Counted from the stretch's first letter, positions 1 to 7,018 are shown. The stretch is 18,716 nt of DNA from an uncultured Oscillospiraceae bacterium (GCA_910585155.1 CAJUEC010000037.1:6083-24798); one strand, 5' to 3'. Notes: a model not told the origin generated them from the sequence alone. Numbers and translations are program-made.

Positions 1-240
1 AGCTAGGTGCTCCCCGCCTCCGGCGGGGAGCACTCGGTCAATCGGCGTTTCCCCTCGCATTTCAACCACAATAATATGCTGAGCTAGGTGCTCCCCGCCT
101 CCGGCGGGGAGCACTCGGTCAATCGGCGTTTCCCCTTGCATTTCAACCATGTAATATGCTGAATCCGGGTACTCCCCGCCTCCGGCGGGGAATCCCAGTC
201 AATCAGCGTTTTTCCCCTTGCAATTCTGCCTTTGATATGG
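1..240. repeat. Three tandem ~80-bp hairpin repeats upstream of the pheST promoter
   Basis: Units start at 1, 82 and 162. Units 1 and 2 are nearly identical; unit 3 has diverged. Each carries a GC-rich inverted repeat: in units 1 and 2 a perfect 12-bp stem (GTGCTCCCCGCC against GGCGGGGAGCAC) with a TCC loop, and in unit 3 a shorter version. A conserved tail follows (TCAATCGGCGTTTCCCC, then TTGCA or TCGCA). The tail of unit 3 supplies the -35 region of the pheST promoter, so the repeats may have arisen by tandem duplication of the promoter's upstream flank. No T-run follows the stems on the plus strand. The left edge is the window boundary, so more units may lie outside. Confidence 0.85.
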
Positions 241-246
241 TATAAA
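218..246 (+). promoter_or_regulatory. Sigma-A promoter for the T-box/pheST operon
   Basis: The -35 is TTGCAA (218-223) and the -10 is TATAAA (241-246), with a 17-bp spacer. Transcription would start near 252, just before the first conserved part of the T-box leader. Confidence 0.8.
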
Positions 247-254
247 GAAAAAAG

Positions 255-486
255 CGAAATGCGAGGAATGGGAAAATAGCGGGCTTGCGTATCCAAGAGA
301 GGGGCGGTCACCGGCTGAGAGCCGCCCCGGTATGTGCCGCTTGTTCGCCCGGGAGCGGCCCCTGAGAGGGGGACGGTGCTGCGACCCGCCGTTACCGGGT
401 CTTGAGTGCGCGCGGAAGCGTGAATGCGGGTGGTACCGCGGAAGGTGAGCCTTTCGTCCCAGCTTTGGGGGCGGAGGGCGTTTTTC
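255..486 (+). promoter_or_regulatory. T-box leader, phenylalanine-specific (TTC specifier)
   Basis: A tRNA-sensing leader that lets transcription continue when uncharged tRNA-Phe binds. The Stem I elements are visible: AAGAGA (295-300), then the GGCTGAGAGCC region (313-323). The lower helix can pair 280-283 with 348-351. The triplet next to that helix, at 344-346, is TTC (Phe) followed by a purine, the expected position of the specifier codon. The antiterminator bulge is the canonical GGGTGGTACCGCG (428-440), followed by CGTCCC (455-460) and a terminator. The specifier agrees with the pheS and pheT genes downstream. The specifier was assigned by eye from the helix geometry. Confidence 0.93.
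449..486 (+). terminator. T-box regulatory terminator
   Basis: Strand 449-460 (GCCTTTCGTCCC) pairs with 468-479 (GGGGCGGAGGGC), using three G-U wobbles, and is followed by TTTTT at 481-485. The 5' strand includes CGTCCC, the usual T-box terminator sequence; the competing antiterminator lies just upstream. Confidence 0.88.
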
Positions 487-507
487 ATTCTACAGGGAGG
501 GCAGTTT

Positions 508-804
508 ATGACTCCGGTTGTTTTAAGTGCTGATGGAGATGGGCAGGTCTATCTGGTACCGGATTCCGTGGCGGAAAATTTAACCGCATACTGCATGGAG
601 TTCTGCTCTGAATGGCTTTGGACAAGCCCGGATGCCGAACAATACAGGCGGGATGGTTACGTCTGTTACAACGAGGCCGACTTCATCGCGTACCTGAACA
701 AATGGATCTGTCCGGAGGAACCGTCTACCTTTGTGGAAACCCTGCGCTGTCATGATGTTGATCGCCTCCTATACTACCAGAACTGTCCGCACTTTAATTT
801 TTGA
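508..804 (+). CDS. Unknown aromatic- and cysteine-rich small protein in the T-box operon
   Basis: A 98-residue protein that I do not recognise. The ATG at 508 is preferred over upstream in-frame starts because it follows a good ribosome binding site (GGGAGG at 495-500) and because the longer ORF would run back through the T-box terminator. The protein is acidic and soluble-looking, with no signal peptide or membrane segment. It has 8 Tyr, 5 Phe, 3 Trp and 6 Cys, so about one residue in six is aromatic. It lies between the Phe T-box terminator and pheS, 29 nt before pheS, with no intervening terminator or clear promoter, so it should be induced with pheST by phenylalanine starvation. Its base composition is less GC-rich than pheS. 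A role linked to Phe-tRNA charging or aromatic amino acids is only a guess from position. Confidence 0.8.
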   Translation: MTPVVLSADGDGQVYLVPDSVAENLTAYCMEFCSEWLWTSPDAEQYRRDGYVCYNEADFIAYLNKWICPEEPSTFVETLRCHDVDRLLYYQNCPHFNF

Positions 805-833
805 GCCATCCATAAATAAAAGGAGCTATTGCC

Positions 834-1859
834 ATGAAAGAACAATTAGCAAAAATCCGCGCCGAGGCGATCTCCGCCTTCGAGTCGGTGAAGGACGCCG
901 CCGCCCTGGACGAGCTGCGGGTGCGCTACCTGGGCAAGAAGGGGGAGCTCACCGCTGTGCTCAAGCAGATGGGCAGGCTGTCCGCGGAGGAGCGCCCCGC
1001 CATGGGCCAGCTGGCCAACGAGGTCCGCGCCGCCCTGGAGACCGCCCTGGACACCGCCTCCCACAAGCTGGAGGCCGCCGCCCTGTCCGCCAGGCTGAAG
1101 GCGGAGGCGGTGGACGTGACCATCCCCGGCAAGGCGGCGCGGGTGGGCCGCCGCCACCCCATGAGCGCCGCCCTGGACGAGATCAAGGAGATTTTTATTG
1201 GGATGGGCTTCACGGTGCTGGACGGCCCGGAGATCGAGCTGGCCCAGCTGAACTTCGACCGGCTCAACGCCGAGGAGGGCCACCCCTCCCGGGACTGGTC
1301 GGACACCTTCTATTTTGATACGGATGAGCGGGTGATGCTCCGCTCCCAGACCTCCCCCATGCAGGTGCGGGCCATGGACTCCATGGAGCTGCCCATCCGC
1401 ATCATCGCCCCCGGCCGGGTGTACCGCAAGGACGAGGTGGACGCCACCCACTCCCCCATGTTCCACCAGGTGGAGGGGATGGTCATTGACAAGGGCGTCA
1501 CCATGGCCGACCTGAAGGGCACCCTGAACCTGCTGGCGGAGCAGCTGTTCGGCGCGGGCACCGTCACCCGGTTCCGTCCCCACCACTTCCCCTTCACCGA
1601 GCCGTCCTGCGAGATGGACGTGCAGTGCCACAAGTGCGGTGGGGTTGGCTGCCCCACCTGCAAGGGCGAGGGGTGGATTGAGATTTTGGGCGCGGGGATG
1701 ATCCACCCCCGGGTGCTGGAGATGGCGGGCATCGACCCCGAGCAGTGGTCGGGCTGGGCCTTCGGCATGGGGCTGGAGCGCACCGCCATGCGCCGGTTCA
1801 AAATCGCCGACCTGCGGCTGATCTTCGAGAACGACGTGCGGTTTTTAGAGCAGTTCTGA
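834..1859 (+). CDS. pheS: Phenylalanine--tRNA ligase alpha subunit
   Basis: The catalytic subunit of the alpha2-beta2 enzyme that attaches phenylalanine to tRNA-Phe in the cytoplasm. The 341-residue length is normal. The N-terminal ~90 residues are the charged helical arm that contacts tRNA. The class II synthetase core follows, with the motif 2 region FRPHHFPFTEPSCEMD and motif 3 GMGLERTAMRRF at about 311-322. A four-cysteine knuckle, CHKCGGVGCPTC, lies at residues 265-276, as in many bacterial PheS proteins. The start at 834 has the binding site AAAGGAG nine nucleotides upstream. pheT follows after 16 nt, and the T-box upstream sets expression. Confidence 0.98.
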   Translation: MKEQLAKIRAEAISAFESVKDAAALDELRVRYLGKKGELTAVLKQMGRLSAEERPAMGQLANEVRAALETALDTASHKLEAAALSARLKAEAVDVTIPGKAARVGRRHPMSAALDEIKEIFIGMGFTVLDGPEIELAQLNFDRLNAEEGHPSRDWSDTFYFDTDERVMLRSQTSPMQVRAMDSMELPIRIIAPGRVYRKDEVDATHSPMFHQVEGMVIDKGVTMADLKGTLNLLAEQLFGAGTVTRFRPHHFPFTEPSCEMDVQCHKCGGVGCPTCKGEGWIEILGAGMIHPRVLEMAGIDPEQWSGWAFGMGLERTAMRRFKIADLRLIFENDVRFLEQF

Positions 1860-1875
1860 GGGGAGGAAAACAACG

Positions 1876-4575
1876 ATGAATTTAAGCAGAAAATGGCTCA
1901 ATGAGTTTGTAAAAATAGACGCACCCGACCGGGAATTTGCCGAGGCCATGACCCTGTCCGGCTCCAAGGTGGAGGGCACCGCCGAGCTGGGGGCGGAGAT
2001 CAAAAACGTGGTGGTGGGCAAAATCCTGTCCATGGAGCGCCACCCGGACTCCGACCATATGTGGATCTGCCAGATTGACGTGGGCGGGGACGCGCCCGTC
2101 CAGATCGTCACCGGGGCCTGGAACATCCACGTGGGGGACCTGGTTCCCGTGGCTAAGGACAACTCCTGGCTCCCCGGCGGGGTCCACATCACCCGGGGCA
2201 ACCTGCGGGGTGTGAAGTCCAAGGGAATGCTGTGCTCCCTGCCCGAGCTGGGGCTGGACGAGCGGGACTTCCCCTACGCCGCCATCACCCCCGCCGCCAT
2301 TTTAGGCGACTACCACCCCATCGACCCGGAAAAGCCCTCCATCCCGGCGGAGATTGAACTGGGCCGCAAAATCTTCGGCCCGGTGGTGGCCGCCGGGGCG
2401 GGCGAGGTCAAGCCCCTGGGCGGCGGCCGCTGGTCCGTGGCCCTGGTCTGGGCGGAGGACGGCTCCCCTGTGGGCACCACGGTGGAGACCGGCTGCCAGA
2501 ACATCCACGCCATGGACCTGGTGGCCTTCAACACCAAGACCCGGACCATCTGCACCCTGGACGACCTCCACGCCGAGCAGCGGGAGTTCCCCAACTGCCG
2601 CCCCAGCGGCATCTTTGTCCTCCAGGAGGACTGCCAGCCTGGGGACGACATCAAGGCCGTCACCGGCATGGACGACCAGGTGGTGGAGTTCGAGATCACC
2701 CCCAACCGCCCGGACTGCCTGTCCGTCATCGGCCTGGCCCGGGAGGCGGCGGCCACCTTCGACAAGCCGCTGGTCCTCCACACCCCGGAGGTAAAGGGCG
2801 GGGCGGAGGGCGTGCTCCCCGAGCTGCTGGACGTGGAGACTCCCGCCGCCGATCTGGTGCCCCGGTACACCGCCCGGATGGTGCGCAGCGTGAAGATCGC
2901 CCCCTCCCCCAAGTGGATGCGGGAGCGGCTGCGCGCCATGGGGGTGCGGCCCATCAACAACATCGTGGACATCACCAACTATGTGATGCTGGAGTACGGC
3001 CAGCCCATGCACGCCTTCGACTACCGCTATGTGAACGGCGGCAAAATCGTCGTCCGCCGGGCCGCGGAGGGCGAAAAGCTCACCACCCTGGACGGCAAGG
3101 AGCACACCCTGAACGCCAACCATCTGGTCATCGCCGACGAGGGCCGGGCCGTGGGCCTGGCGGGCATCATGGGCGGCCTGAACTCCGAGATCGTGGCCGA
3201 CACCGCAGACGTGGTATTTGAGTCCGCCTGCTTCGACGGCACCTGCATCCGCAAGGGGGCGCTGGCCCTGGGCATGCGCACCGAGGCCTCCGCCAAGTTT
3301 GAGAAGGGCCTGGACCCCATGAACACCCTTCCCGCCGTCAACCGGGCCTGCGAGCTGGTGGAGCTGCTGGGGGCCGGCGAGGTGGTGGACGGCGTCATCG
3401 ACATTCTCAACAACGTTCCCCAGCCCACGGTGCTGAAGCTGGAGCCGGACAAGATCAACGCCCTGCTGGGCACCCAGGTGCCCGGGGAGGAGATGGTCCG
3501 CATCCTGCGCAGACTGGACTTTGCCGTGGAGGGGGACCAGGTGACGGTGCCCTCCTGGCGGGCCGATGTGAAGCGGATGGCCGACCTGGCGGAGGAGGTG
3601 GCCCGGTTCCACGGCTATAACAACATCCCCTGCACCCTGATGCGGGGCCAGACCACCCAGGGGGGGTACTCCGCCGACCAGAAGGTGGAGAACCGCCTGG
3701 GCGAGGTGTGCCGCGCCTGCGGGTACAGCGAGATTCTCACCTACTCCTTCATCAGCCCCGCTGCCTACGACAGGATTGGCTGGGCGCCCGACGAGCCCCT
3801 GCGGGAGAGCATGAGGATCCTCAACCCCCTGGGGGAGGACACCTCCATCATGCGCACCACCGCCCTGCCCTCCATGCTGGAGGTGCTCCAGCGCAACTAC
3901 AACTATCGGAACAAGGGCGTCAGGCTGTACGAGCTGGGCAAGGTGTACCTCCCCGGCGGGGCGGACGGCCTGGCGGTGGAGCCCAAGTTCCTCACCCTGG
4001 GCGCCTACGGCGCGGGGATGGACTTTTTCGCCATCAAAGGGGTGGTGGAGGTCATTTTGAAGGAGCTGCGGGCGGCGGATGTGGAATTCTACCCCTGCCA
4101 CGACGACCCCTCCTACCATCCGGGCCGCTGCGCCGGCGTGCGCTGCGGCAGCCAGCACCTGGGCGTGGTGGGGCAGATCCACCCCGCCGTGGCGGCCAAC
4201 TACGGGGTGGAGGCGGAGCTGTACTGCGCGGAGCTCAGCGTGGAGGCCCTGCTGGCCGCCCGGGGGGCGGACCCGGAGTACGTCCCCCTGCCCAAGTACC
4301 CCCCGATCACCCGGGACATCGCCGTGGTGTGCGGCGAGGAGGTCACCGTGGGGGCGCTGGAGGCGGCCATCCGCAAGGGGGCCCGAGGCCTGCTTCGGGA
4401 GGTGTCCCTGTTCGACATCTACCGGGGGAAGAATTTGGGCGAAAACAAAAAGTCGGTGGCCTTCAACCTGGTGCTCCGCGCCGACGACCGCTCCCTCACC
4501 GGCGAGGAGGCGGAAGAGGACGTGAAGAGCATCCTGGAGACACTGGAGAAGGACTGCGGCGCGGTGCTGCGCTGA
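1876..4575 (+). CDS. pheT: Phenylalanine--tRNA ligase beta subunit, long form with an insertion
   Basis: The beta subunit of the Phe-tRNA synthetase, with tRNA binding and editing domains. At 899 residues it is about 100 longer than the usual ~800. Domain order is an N-terminal tRNA-binding OB domain, then the B3/B4 editing region (from about 344, including NNIVDITNYVMLEYGQPMHAFD split over 314-391 region), a B5 domain, the catalytic-like core, and a C-terminal anticodon-binding (FDX-ACB) domain starting near PPITRDIAVV. The extra length lies at about residues 132-243, between MLCSLPELGLDERDFPY and PSGIFVLQEDCQPGDD, which are normally almost adjacent. The binding site GGGGAGG precedes the ATG. 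The last 67 bp recur 219 bp downstream, at 4728-4794. Confidence 0.97.
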   Translation: MNLSRKWLNEFVKIDAPDREFAEAMTLSGSKVEGTAELGAEIKNVVVGKILSMERHPDSDHMWICQIDVGGDAPVQIVTGAWNIHVGDLVPVAKDNSWLPGGVHITRGNLRGVKSKGMLCSLPELGLDERDFPYAAITPAAILGDYHPIDPEKPSIPAEIELGRKIFGPVVAAGAGEVKPLGGGRWSVALVWAEDGSPVGTTVETGCQNIHAMDLVAFNTKTRTICTLDDLHAEQREFPNCRPSGIFVLQEDCQPGDDIKAVTGMDDQVVEFEITPNRPDCLSVIGLAREAAATFDKPLVLHTPEVKGGAEGVLPELLDVETPAADLVPRYTARMVRSVKIAPSPKWMRERLRAMGVRPINNIVDITNYVMLEYGQPMHAFDYRYVNGGKIVVRRAAEGEKLTTLDGKEHTLNANHLVIADEGRAVGLAGIMGGLNSEIVADTADVVFESACFDGTCIRKGALALGMRTEASAKFEKGLDPMNTLPAVNRACELVELLGAGEVVDGVIDILNNVPQPTVLKLEPDKINALLGTQVPGEEMVRILRRLDFAVEGDQVTVPSWRADVKRMADLAEEVARFHGYNNIPCTLMRGQTTQGGYSADQKVENRLGEVCRACGYSEILTYSFISPAAYDRIGWAPDEPLRESMRILNPLGEDTSIMRTTALPSMLEVLQRNYNYRNKGVRLYELGKVYLPGGADGLAVEPKFLTLGAYGAGMDFFAIKGVVEVILKELRAADVEFYPCHDDPSYHPGRCAGVRCGSQHLGVVGQIHPAVAANYGVEAELYCAELSVEALLAARGADPEYVPLPKYPPITRDIAVVCGEEVTVGALEAAIRKGARGLLREVSLFDIYRGKNLGENKKSVAFNLVLRADDRSLTGEEAEEDVKSILETLEKDCGAVLR

Positions 4576-4727
4576 GGGCGGTCCGCCTCCTCGCCCCCGC
4601 ACAAGCGGGGGACGGCGCTTGTGACGTAAATTCGGAGCGGAGGGACGAATTTCCGCAGGGCGAATTCATTTCGCCCGAGGATTGCAATGCCCTCGGGTCC
4701 CCGGCAAATGCGGGCATTTGCCGGGAG
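4576..4727. repeat. Hairpin-rich inserted element after pheT (copy E1)
   Basis: A 152-bp block between the pheT stop codon and a second copy of the pheT tail. It is a chain of inverted repeats: CCCCCGC/GCGGGGG (4594-4611), AAATTCG/CGAATTT (4628-4652), GGGCGAA/TTCGCCC (4658-4676), and a 12-bp stem CCCGGCAAATGC/GCATTTGCCGGG (4700-4725). CCCGAGG/CCTCGGG (4674-4697) overlaps the third stem and would compete with it. There is no ORF of note and no transposase. It shares anchors with the block after tsaD: GGCGCTTG-G-CGTA near the left, CAATG then GGGTCCCCG near the right, and a GGGAG end. Confidence 0.8.
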
Positions 4728-4794
4728 GGCGGAAGAGGATGTGAAGAGCATCCTGGAGACGCTGGAGAAGGACTGCGGCGCGGTGCTGCGCTGA
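4728..4794 (+). pseudogene. Duplicated 3' end of pheT
   Basis: A 67-bp copy of 4509-4575, matching at 65 of 67 positions (C to T in the Asp-Val segment and A to G in the Glu-Thr-Leu segment, both synonymous: GAC/GAT and ACA/ACG). It ends exactly at the same TGA. It keeps the pheT frame for the last 21 codons and stop but has no start signal, so it is a remnant, not a gene. The true terminator of the operon lies just after it, which suggests that this copy is joined to the ancestral downstream flank. Confidence 0.93.
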
Positions 4795-4806
4795 CGTAAG
4801 CGAACC

Positions 4807-4843
4807 AGAGGGCGGTTTTCCGAAAGGAAAACCGCCCTCTTTC
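4807..4843 (+). terminator. Intrinsic terminator of the pheST operon
   Basis: A perfect 15-bp stem, AGAGGGCGGTTTTCC (4807-4821) against 4826-4840, with a GAAA tetraloop and a short TTTC tail. It lies between the plus-strand pheST operon and the convergent minus-strand genes, so it may serve both directions. Confidence 0.85.
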
Positions 4844-4851
4844 ATCATGTG

Positions 4852-5250
4852 TCATGGGGCGCCAATCCGAAAACTGCCCCTGTGCCAATCGCCCTCCACC
4901 TGGACCGTCACCGCCTCCGGCACCGGTATATCGTAGGACGCGGTGCCCACGTCGCTCTGCTCAAAAACGATCCCGCCGTCCCGGTCCTCCACCTGGATGG
5001 ACAGCGCGCCGCCGTCCGTGCGGGTCTCGATGTGGAGGGAGCCGCCGTCCGGGTGGACGCTGTGCCGCATGACGCCGTTCAGCAGAACGTAGCTGGCGGA
5101 CCAGCTGCTCCGGCCGCCGCTGCCGATATAGCCCACCCGCAGGGCGCTGCGTGTGGCGGCAAGGCCGAAGTATTGGGCGGCGAAGATCGCGGCCACCGCC
5201 GCCACGGTGATGAGGACCACGGCCATTTTATGTTTGGGCTTGCATTTCAT
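4852..5250 (-). CDS. Small membrane-anchored protein of unknown function
   Basis: A 132-residue protein with a short positively charged N-terminus (MKCKPKHK), one hydrophobic segment at about residues 9-28, and a polar remainder of beta-rich appearance that would lie outside the cell. I do not recognise a named family. The start has GGAGGAG seven nucleotides upstream. It is the third gene of a minus-strand operon, four bases after the DUF2812 gene stop, so it is probably translated with it and repressed by the PadR protein encoded first. A role in an envelope-stress or drug-response module is inferred only from that arrangement. Confidence 0.8.
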   Translation of the reverse strand: MKCKPKHKMAVVLITVAAVAAIFAAQYFGLAATRSALRVGYIGSGGRSSWSASYVLLNGVMRHSVHPDGGSLHIETRTDGGALSIQVEDRDGGIVFEQSDVGTASYDIPVPEAVTVQVEGDWHRGSFRIGAP

Positions 5251-5254
5251 GTGT

Positions 5255-5839
5255 TCACTCCTCCAATCCGCTCCGCCGGTTCAGGCGGGCCAGGGCCAGC
5301 TGATACCACGCCAGCGCCGCCAGGGCGGCCAGCGCGAAGACCCCCGCCGCCCAGGAGCGCAGGAGGACGCCCATCGCCCCCATCATCACAAACAGGAACA
5401 GGGCGGGCCGCCGGCAGGCTCGGTAATACTGCGCCCTGTCCTCCCGGGTGGTGTGCAGCTCAAAGGGCTTGCCGTCGTCCTCCTTCTCCACGATGAGCAG
5501 CTCCCGGTTGTAGGTGGTGGCGTTGGTGGCCAGACGGCCCCCCGGGTCCGCCCAGGGGCGGGCCTCCACCTTGCCCATGTTCCAGTTGAGATTGATGTTT
5601 TTGAAGAACACCCGGCAGCCGCAGTCCTCCAGAAACCGGGCGTACTCCCCCGCCTCCGCCGCGGACTTGTGGCCCACGAACTCCACGCAGTAGCGGTACT
5701 GCCCCGGCTGGCAGGGCTCGAACTCGTACAGCAGCTTTTCAGTACGCACCAGACGGAAGCCGCTGTCCGCCATTTTGTTCAGCCACCTGGCCTGGGCCCC
5801 CGTCAGGCCCCAGAAAAACCGGTAACGCTTTTCCCTCAT
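5255..5839 (-). CDS. DUF2812 domain membrane protein
   Basis: A 194-residue protein. Its N-terminal ~110 residues fit the DUF2812 family: the pattern ARWLNKMADSGFRL followed by LYEFEPCQPGQYRYCVEF is typical. The C-terminus carries two probable membrane segments at about residues 146-182. DUF2812 proteins are commonly encoded next to PadR regulators in Firmicutes, as here; their molecular function is unknown. A longer ORF extends upstream, but the ATG at 5839 has a good binding site (GGGAGG) and begins with the family-like MREKRYRFFW, so that start is chosen. It overlaps the 3' part of the padR reading frame by about 100 bp. Confidence 0.88.
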   Translation of the reverse strand: MREKRYRFFWGLTGAQARWLNKMADSGFRLVRTEKLLYEFEPCQPGQYRYCVEFVGHKSAAEAGEYARFLEDCGCRVFFKNINLNWNMGKVEARPWADPGGRLATNATTYNRELLIVEKEDDGKPFELHTTREDRAQYYRACRRPALFLFVMMGAMGVLLRSWAAGVFALAALAALAWYQLALARLNRRSGLEE

Positions 5840-6158
5840 GCTCCGCACCTCCCATGATGTCCGCCGCGATGACGGCCAGCTCCCGCAGTCTGGCCAGCTC
5901 CCGCTCCGCCGCCTCCCGCCCCAGGGCGGTGACGGCAAATTCCTTCTTCCTCCCCCCGCCGTCCAGGGGCTGGATCCAGCCCTTTTCCTGGAGGGTGTTC
6001 AGCGCGCCGTACAGCGTCCCCGCCCCCAGCGACAGCCGCCCCGCCGTCTTTTCCTCGATGAACTGCATGACGGCGTAGCCGTGCCGGGGGGTGTACAGGG
6101 CCAGGAGGATATAAAAGGTCACCTCCGTCAGCGCGCCCCCCTTCGCATTGTCCCGCAT
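5739..6158 (-). CDS. PadR family transcriptional repressor
   Basis: A 139-residue winged-helix regulator. The first ~105 residues match PadR: LTEVTFYILLALYTPRHGYA, then LSLGAGTLYGALNTLQEKGW (helix-turn-helix and wing) and GRKKEFAVTALG. Members usually have about 105-115 residues and bind their own promoter until an inducer is bound. Here the frame runs on for about 33 residues beyond the usual end, through the start of the DUF2812 gene; these residues look like out-of-frame sequence and are probably not functional. The start has AAAGGAGG just upstream. A perfect-looking promoter with an inverted repeat precedes it, which suggests autoregulation. Confidence 0.92.
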   Translation of the reverse strand: MRDNAKGGALTEVTFYILLALYTPRHGYAVMQFIEEKTAGRLSLGAGTLYGALNTLQEKGWIQPLDGGGRKKEFAVTALGREAAERELARLRELAVIAADIMGGAEHEGKALPVFLGPDGGPGQVAEQNGGQRLPSGAY

Positions 6159-6178
6159 GCCGCACCTCCTTTTGCTAC

Positions 6179-6220
6179 GTTTACTGTACTAAGTATATCA
6201 GTAACCGTAATGGCTGTCAA
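6179..6220 (-). promoter_or_regulatory. Promoter of the padR operon with a probable PadR operator
   Basis: On the minus strand the -35 is a perfect TTGACA (6220-6215) and the -10 is TATACT (6197-6192), 17 bp apart. An inverted repeat, GTTACTG (6205-6199) and CAGTAAAC (6186-6179), brackets the -10 and the start site. A bound repressor there would block RNA polymerase. The identity of the repressor is inferred from adjacency. Confidence 0.85.
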
Positions 6221-6229
6221 GGGGGTAGG

Positions 6230-6274
6230 AAAAATTTACCGCCAAAATAACTTGAAAAAGTTATTTTGGCGGTA
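6230..6274 (-). terminator. Intrinsic terminator for the minus-strand zinc-ribbon gene
   Basis: A perfect 17-bp stem (6237-6253 with 6258-6274) and a 4-base loop. Read on the minus strand it is followed by AATTTTTCC; on the plus strand no T-run follows. It would stop transcripts that come from the zinc-ribbon gene through the MITE and so insulate the padR promoter. Confidence 0.75.
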
Positions 6275-6307
6275 TGCGTCTCAACATTGTATGAATCAGC
6301 GCAATAA

Positions 6308-6469
6308 GAACCTGTATTCACAGCCGAAATCGCCGGATGGCCGAGGGATTTTCCCGTCAGGCAAGGCGAATTTTCGCAGGAATAATTGTGTTTATTTCAA
6401 GAAAATTCAACGCCGCATGACGGGAAAAGGCCCGGTCAGATGGTGAATTGAGGTTGTGAATACAGGTTC
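6308..6469. mobile_element. MITE-like non-autonomous element with TAA target duplication
   Basis: A 162-bp element with perfect terminal inverted repeats, GAACCTGTATTCACA at the left and its complement at the right. It is flanked by TAA on both sides (6305-6307 and 6470-6472), which fits a 3-bp target duplication. The two halves remain partly complementary further in (for example TTTTCCCGTCA at 6349-6359 against TGACGGGAAAA at 6418-6428), so the whole could fold as one long hairpin. It has no ORF. A 3-bp TNA duplication recalls IS5-group elements, but the parent transposase is not in this window. Confidence 0.85.
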
Positions 6470-6506
6470 TAAACAATCCAGCCTGCATTTGCTGCCGCTG
6501 ATGGTG

Positions 6507-6812
6507 CTATTCCTCCTTCTTTTCTTTCATATAGCCCACAAAGGTTAAAATCACTGCCAACAGCAGCAGGAGTATTATCGCTGCCCCGCCTAAGCCGCCA
6601 AACACCGCGAGAGCTGCAAGTACCAGAAGTACCTTTCCAATCACAGTATAGATGTTTTGTTTCTTTTTTTGTGCCGGAGTTCCCGCAGGAGGCTGTATCG
6701 GCGCGCCTCCAGATGCCCCAGCGCTCGTTCCCGAATTGGACTGCGTGGCGCCGCAGGCAGGGCAAAATGCCGCGTCGTCCGGGATGGCGGCGCCACATTT
6801 TCTGCAATACAT
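6507..6812 (-). CDS. Zinc-ribbon membrane protein
   Basis: A 101-residue protein that begins with a zinc ribbon, MYCRKCGAAIPDDAAFCPAC, in which two CxxC pairs would hold one zinc ion. A Gly/Pro/Ala-rich linker follows (about 25-48), then a short basic stretch and a long hydrophobic region at about 55-92 that can form one or two membrane segments, and a charged tail. Small proteins of this design are widespread in Firmicutes and have no agreed function. The start has AAGGAG nine nucleotides upstream. It is transcribed away from polA; its promoter is not clear to me. Confidence 0.85.
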   Translation of the reverse strand: MYCRKCGAAIPDDAAFCPACGATQSNSGTSAGASGGAPIQPPAGTPAQKKKQNIYTVIGKVLLVLAALAVFGGLGGAAIILLLLLAVILTFVGYMKEKKEE

Positions 6813-6954
6813 GTGTTGTTCTCCTTATACAGCTTTTCCCGTGGGAATGCAATAGGGCATTTGCGCAAAAGAGGGGGGGGTCCGGGGGAAGCCGAACGTG
6901 TCCCCGGCAAGTGTGGGAAGGGCGAAGCGGGGCGATTCCTCCCTCCGGCCTGGC

Positions 6955-6983
6955 TTGCTAATCCATCCCAATCGTGGTATACT
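6955..6983 (+). promoter_or_regulatory. Sigma-A promoter for polA
   Basis: The -35 is TTGCTA (6955-6960) and the -10 is TATACT (6978-6983), with a 17-bp spacer. It leaves a leader of about 30 nt before the polA start. Confidence 0.8.
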
Positions 6984-7018
6984 AAGATACTCACGATCAA
7001 ATTTGCGAGGTGTCCCCT

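Noticed and set aside
1..240. CRISPR array
   Set aside because: The repeated units are about 80 bp, contiguous and without unique spacers, and no cas gene is nearby.
4509..4794. Diversity-generating retroelement (template/variable repeat at a gene's 3' end)
   Set aside because: There is no reverse transcriptase, the copies differ at only two synonymous sites with no adenine-directed pattern, and the tsaD copies are identical.
6815..6850. Promoter for the zinc-ribbon gene (TTGCAT, 17 bp, TATAAG on the minus strand)
   Set aside because: The -10 would overlap the ribosome binding site, so the transcript would lack it.
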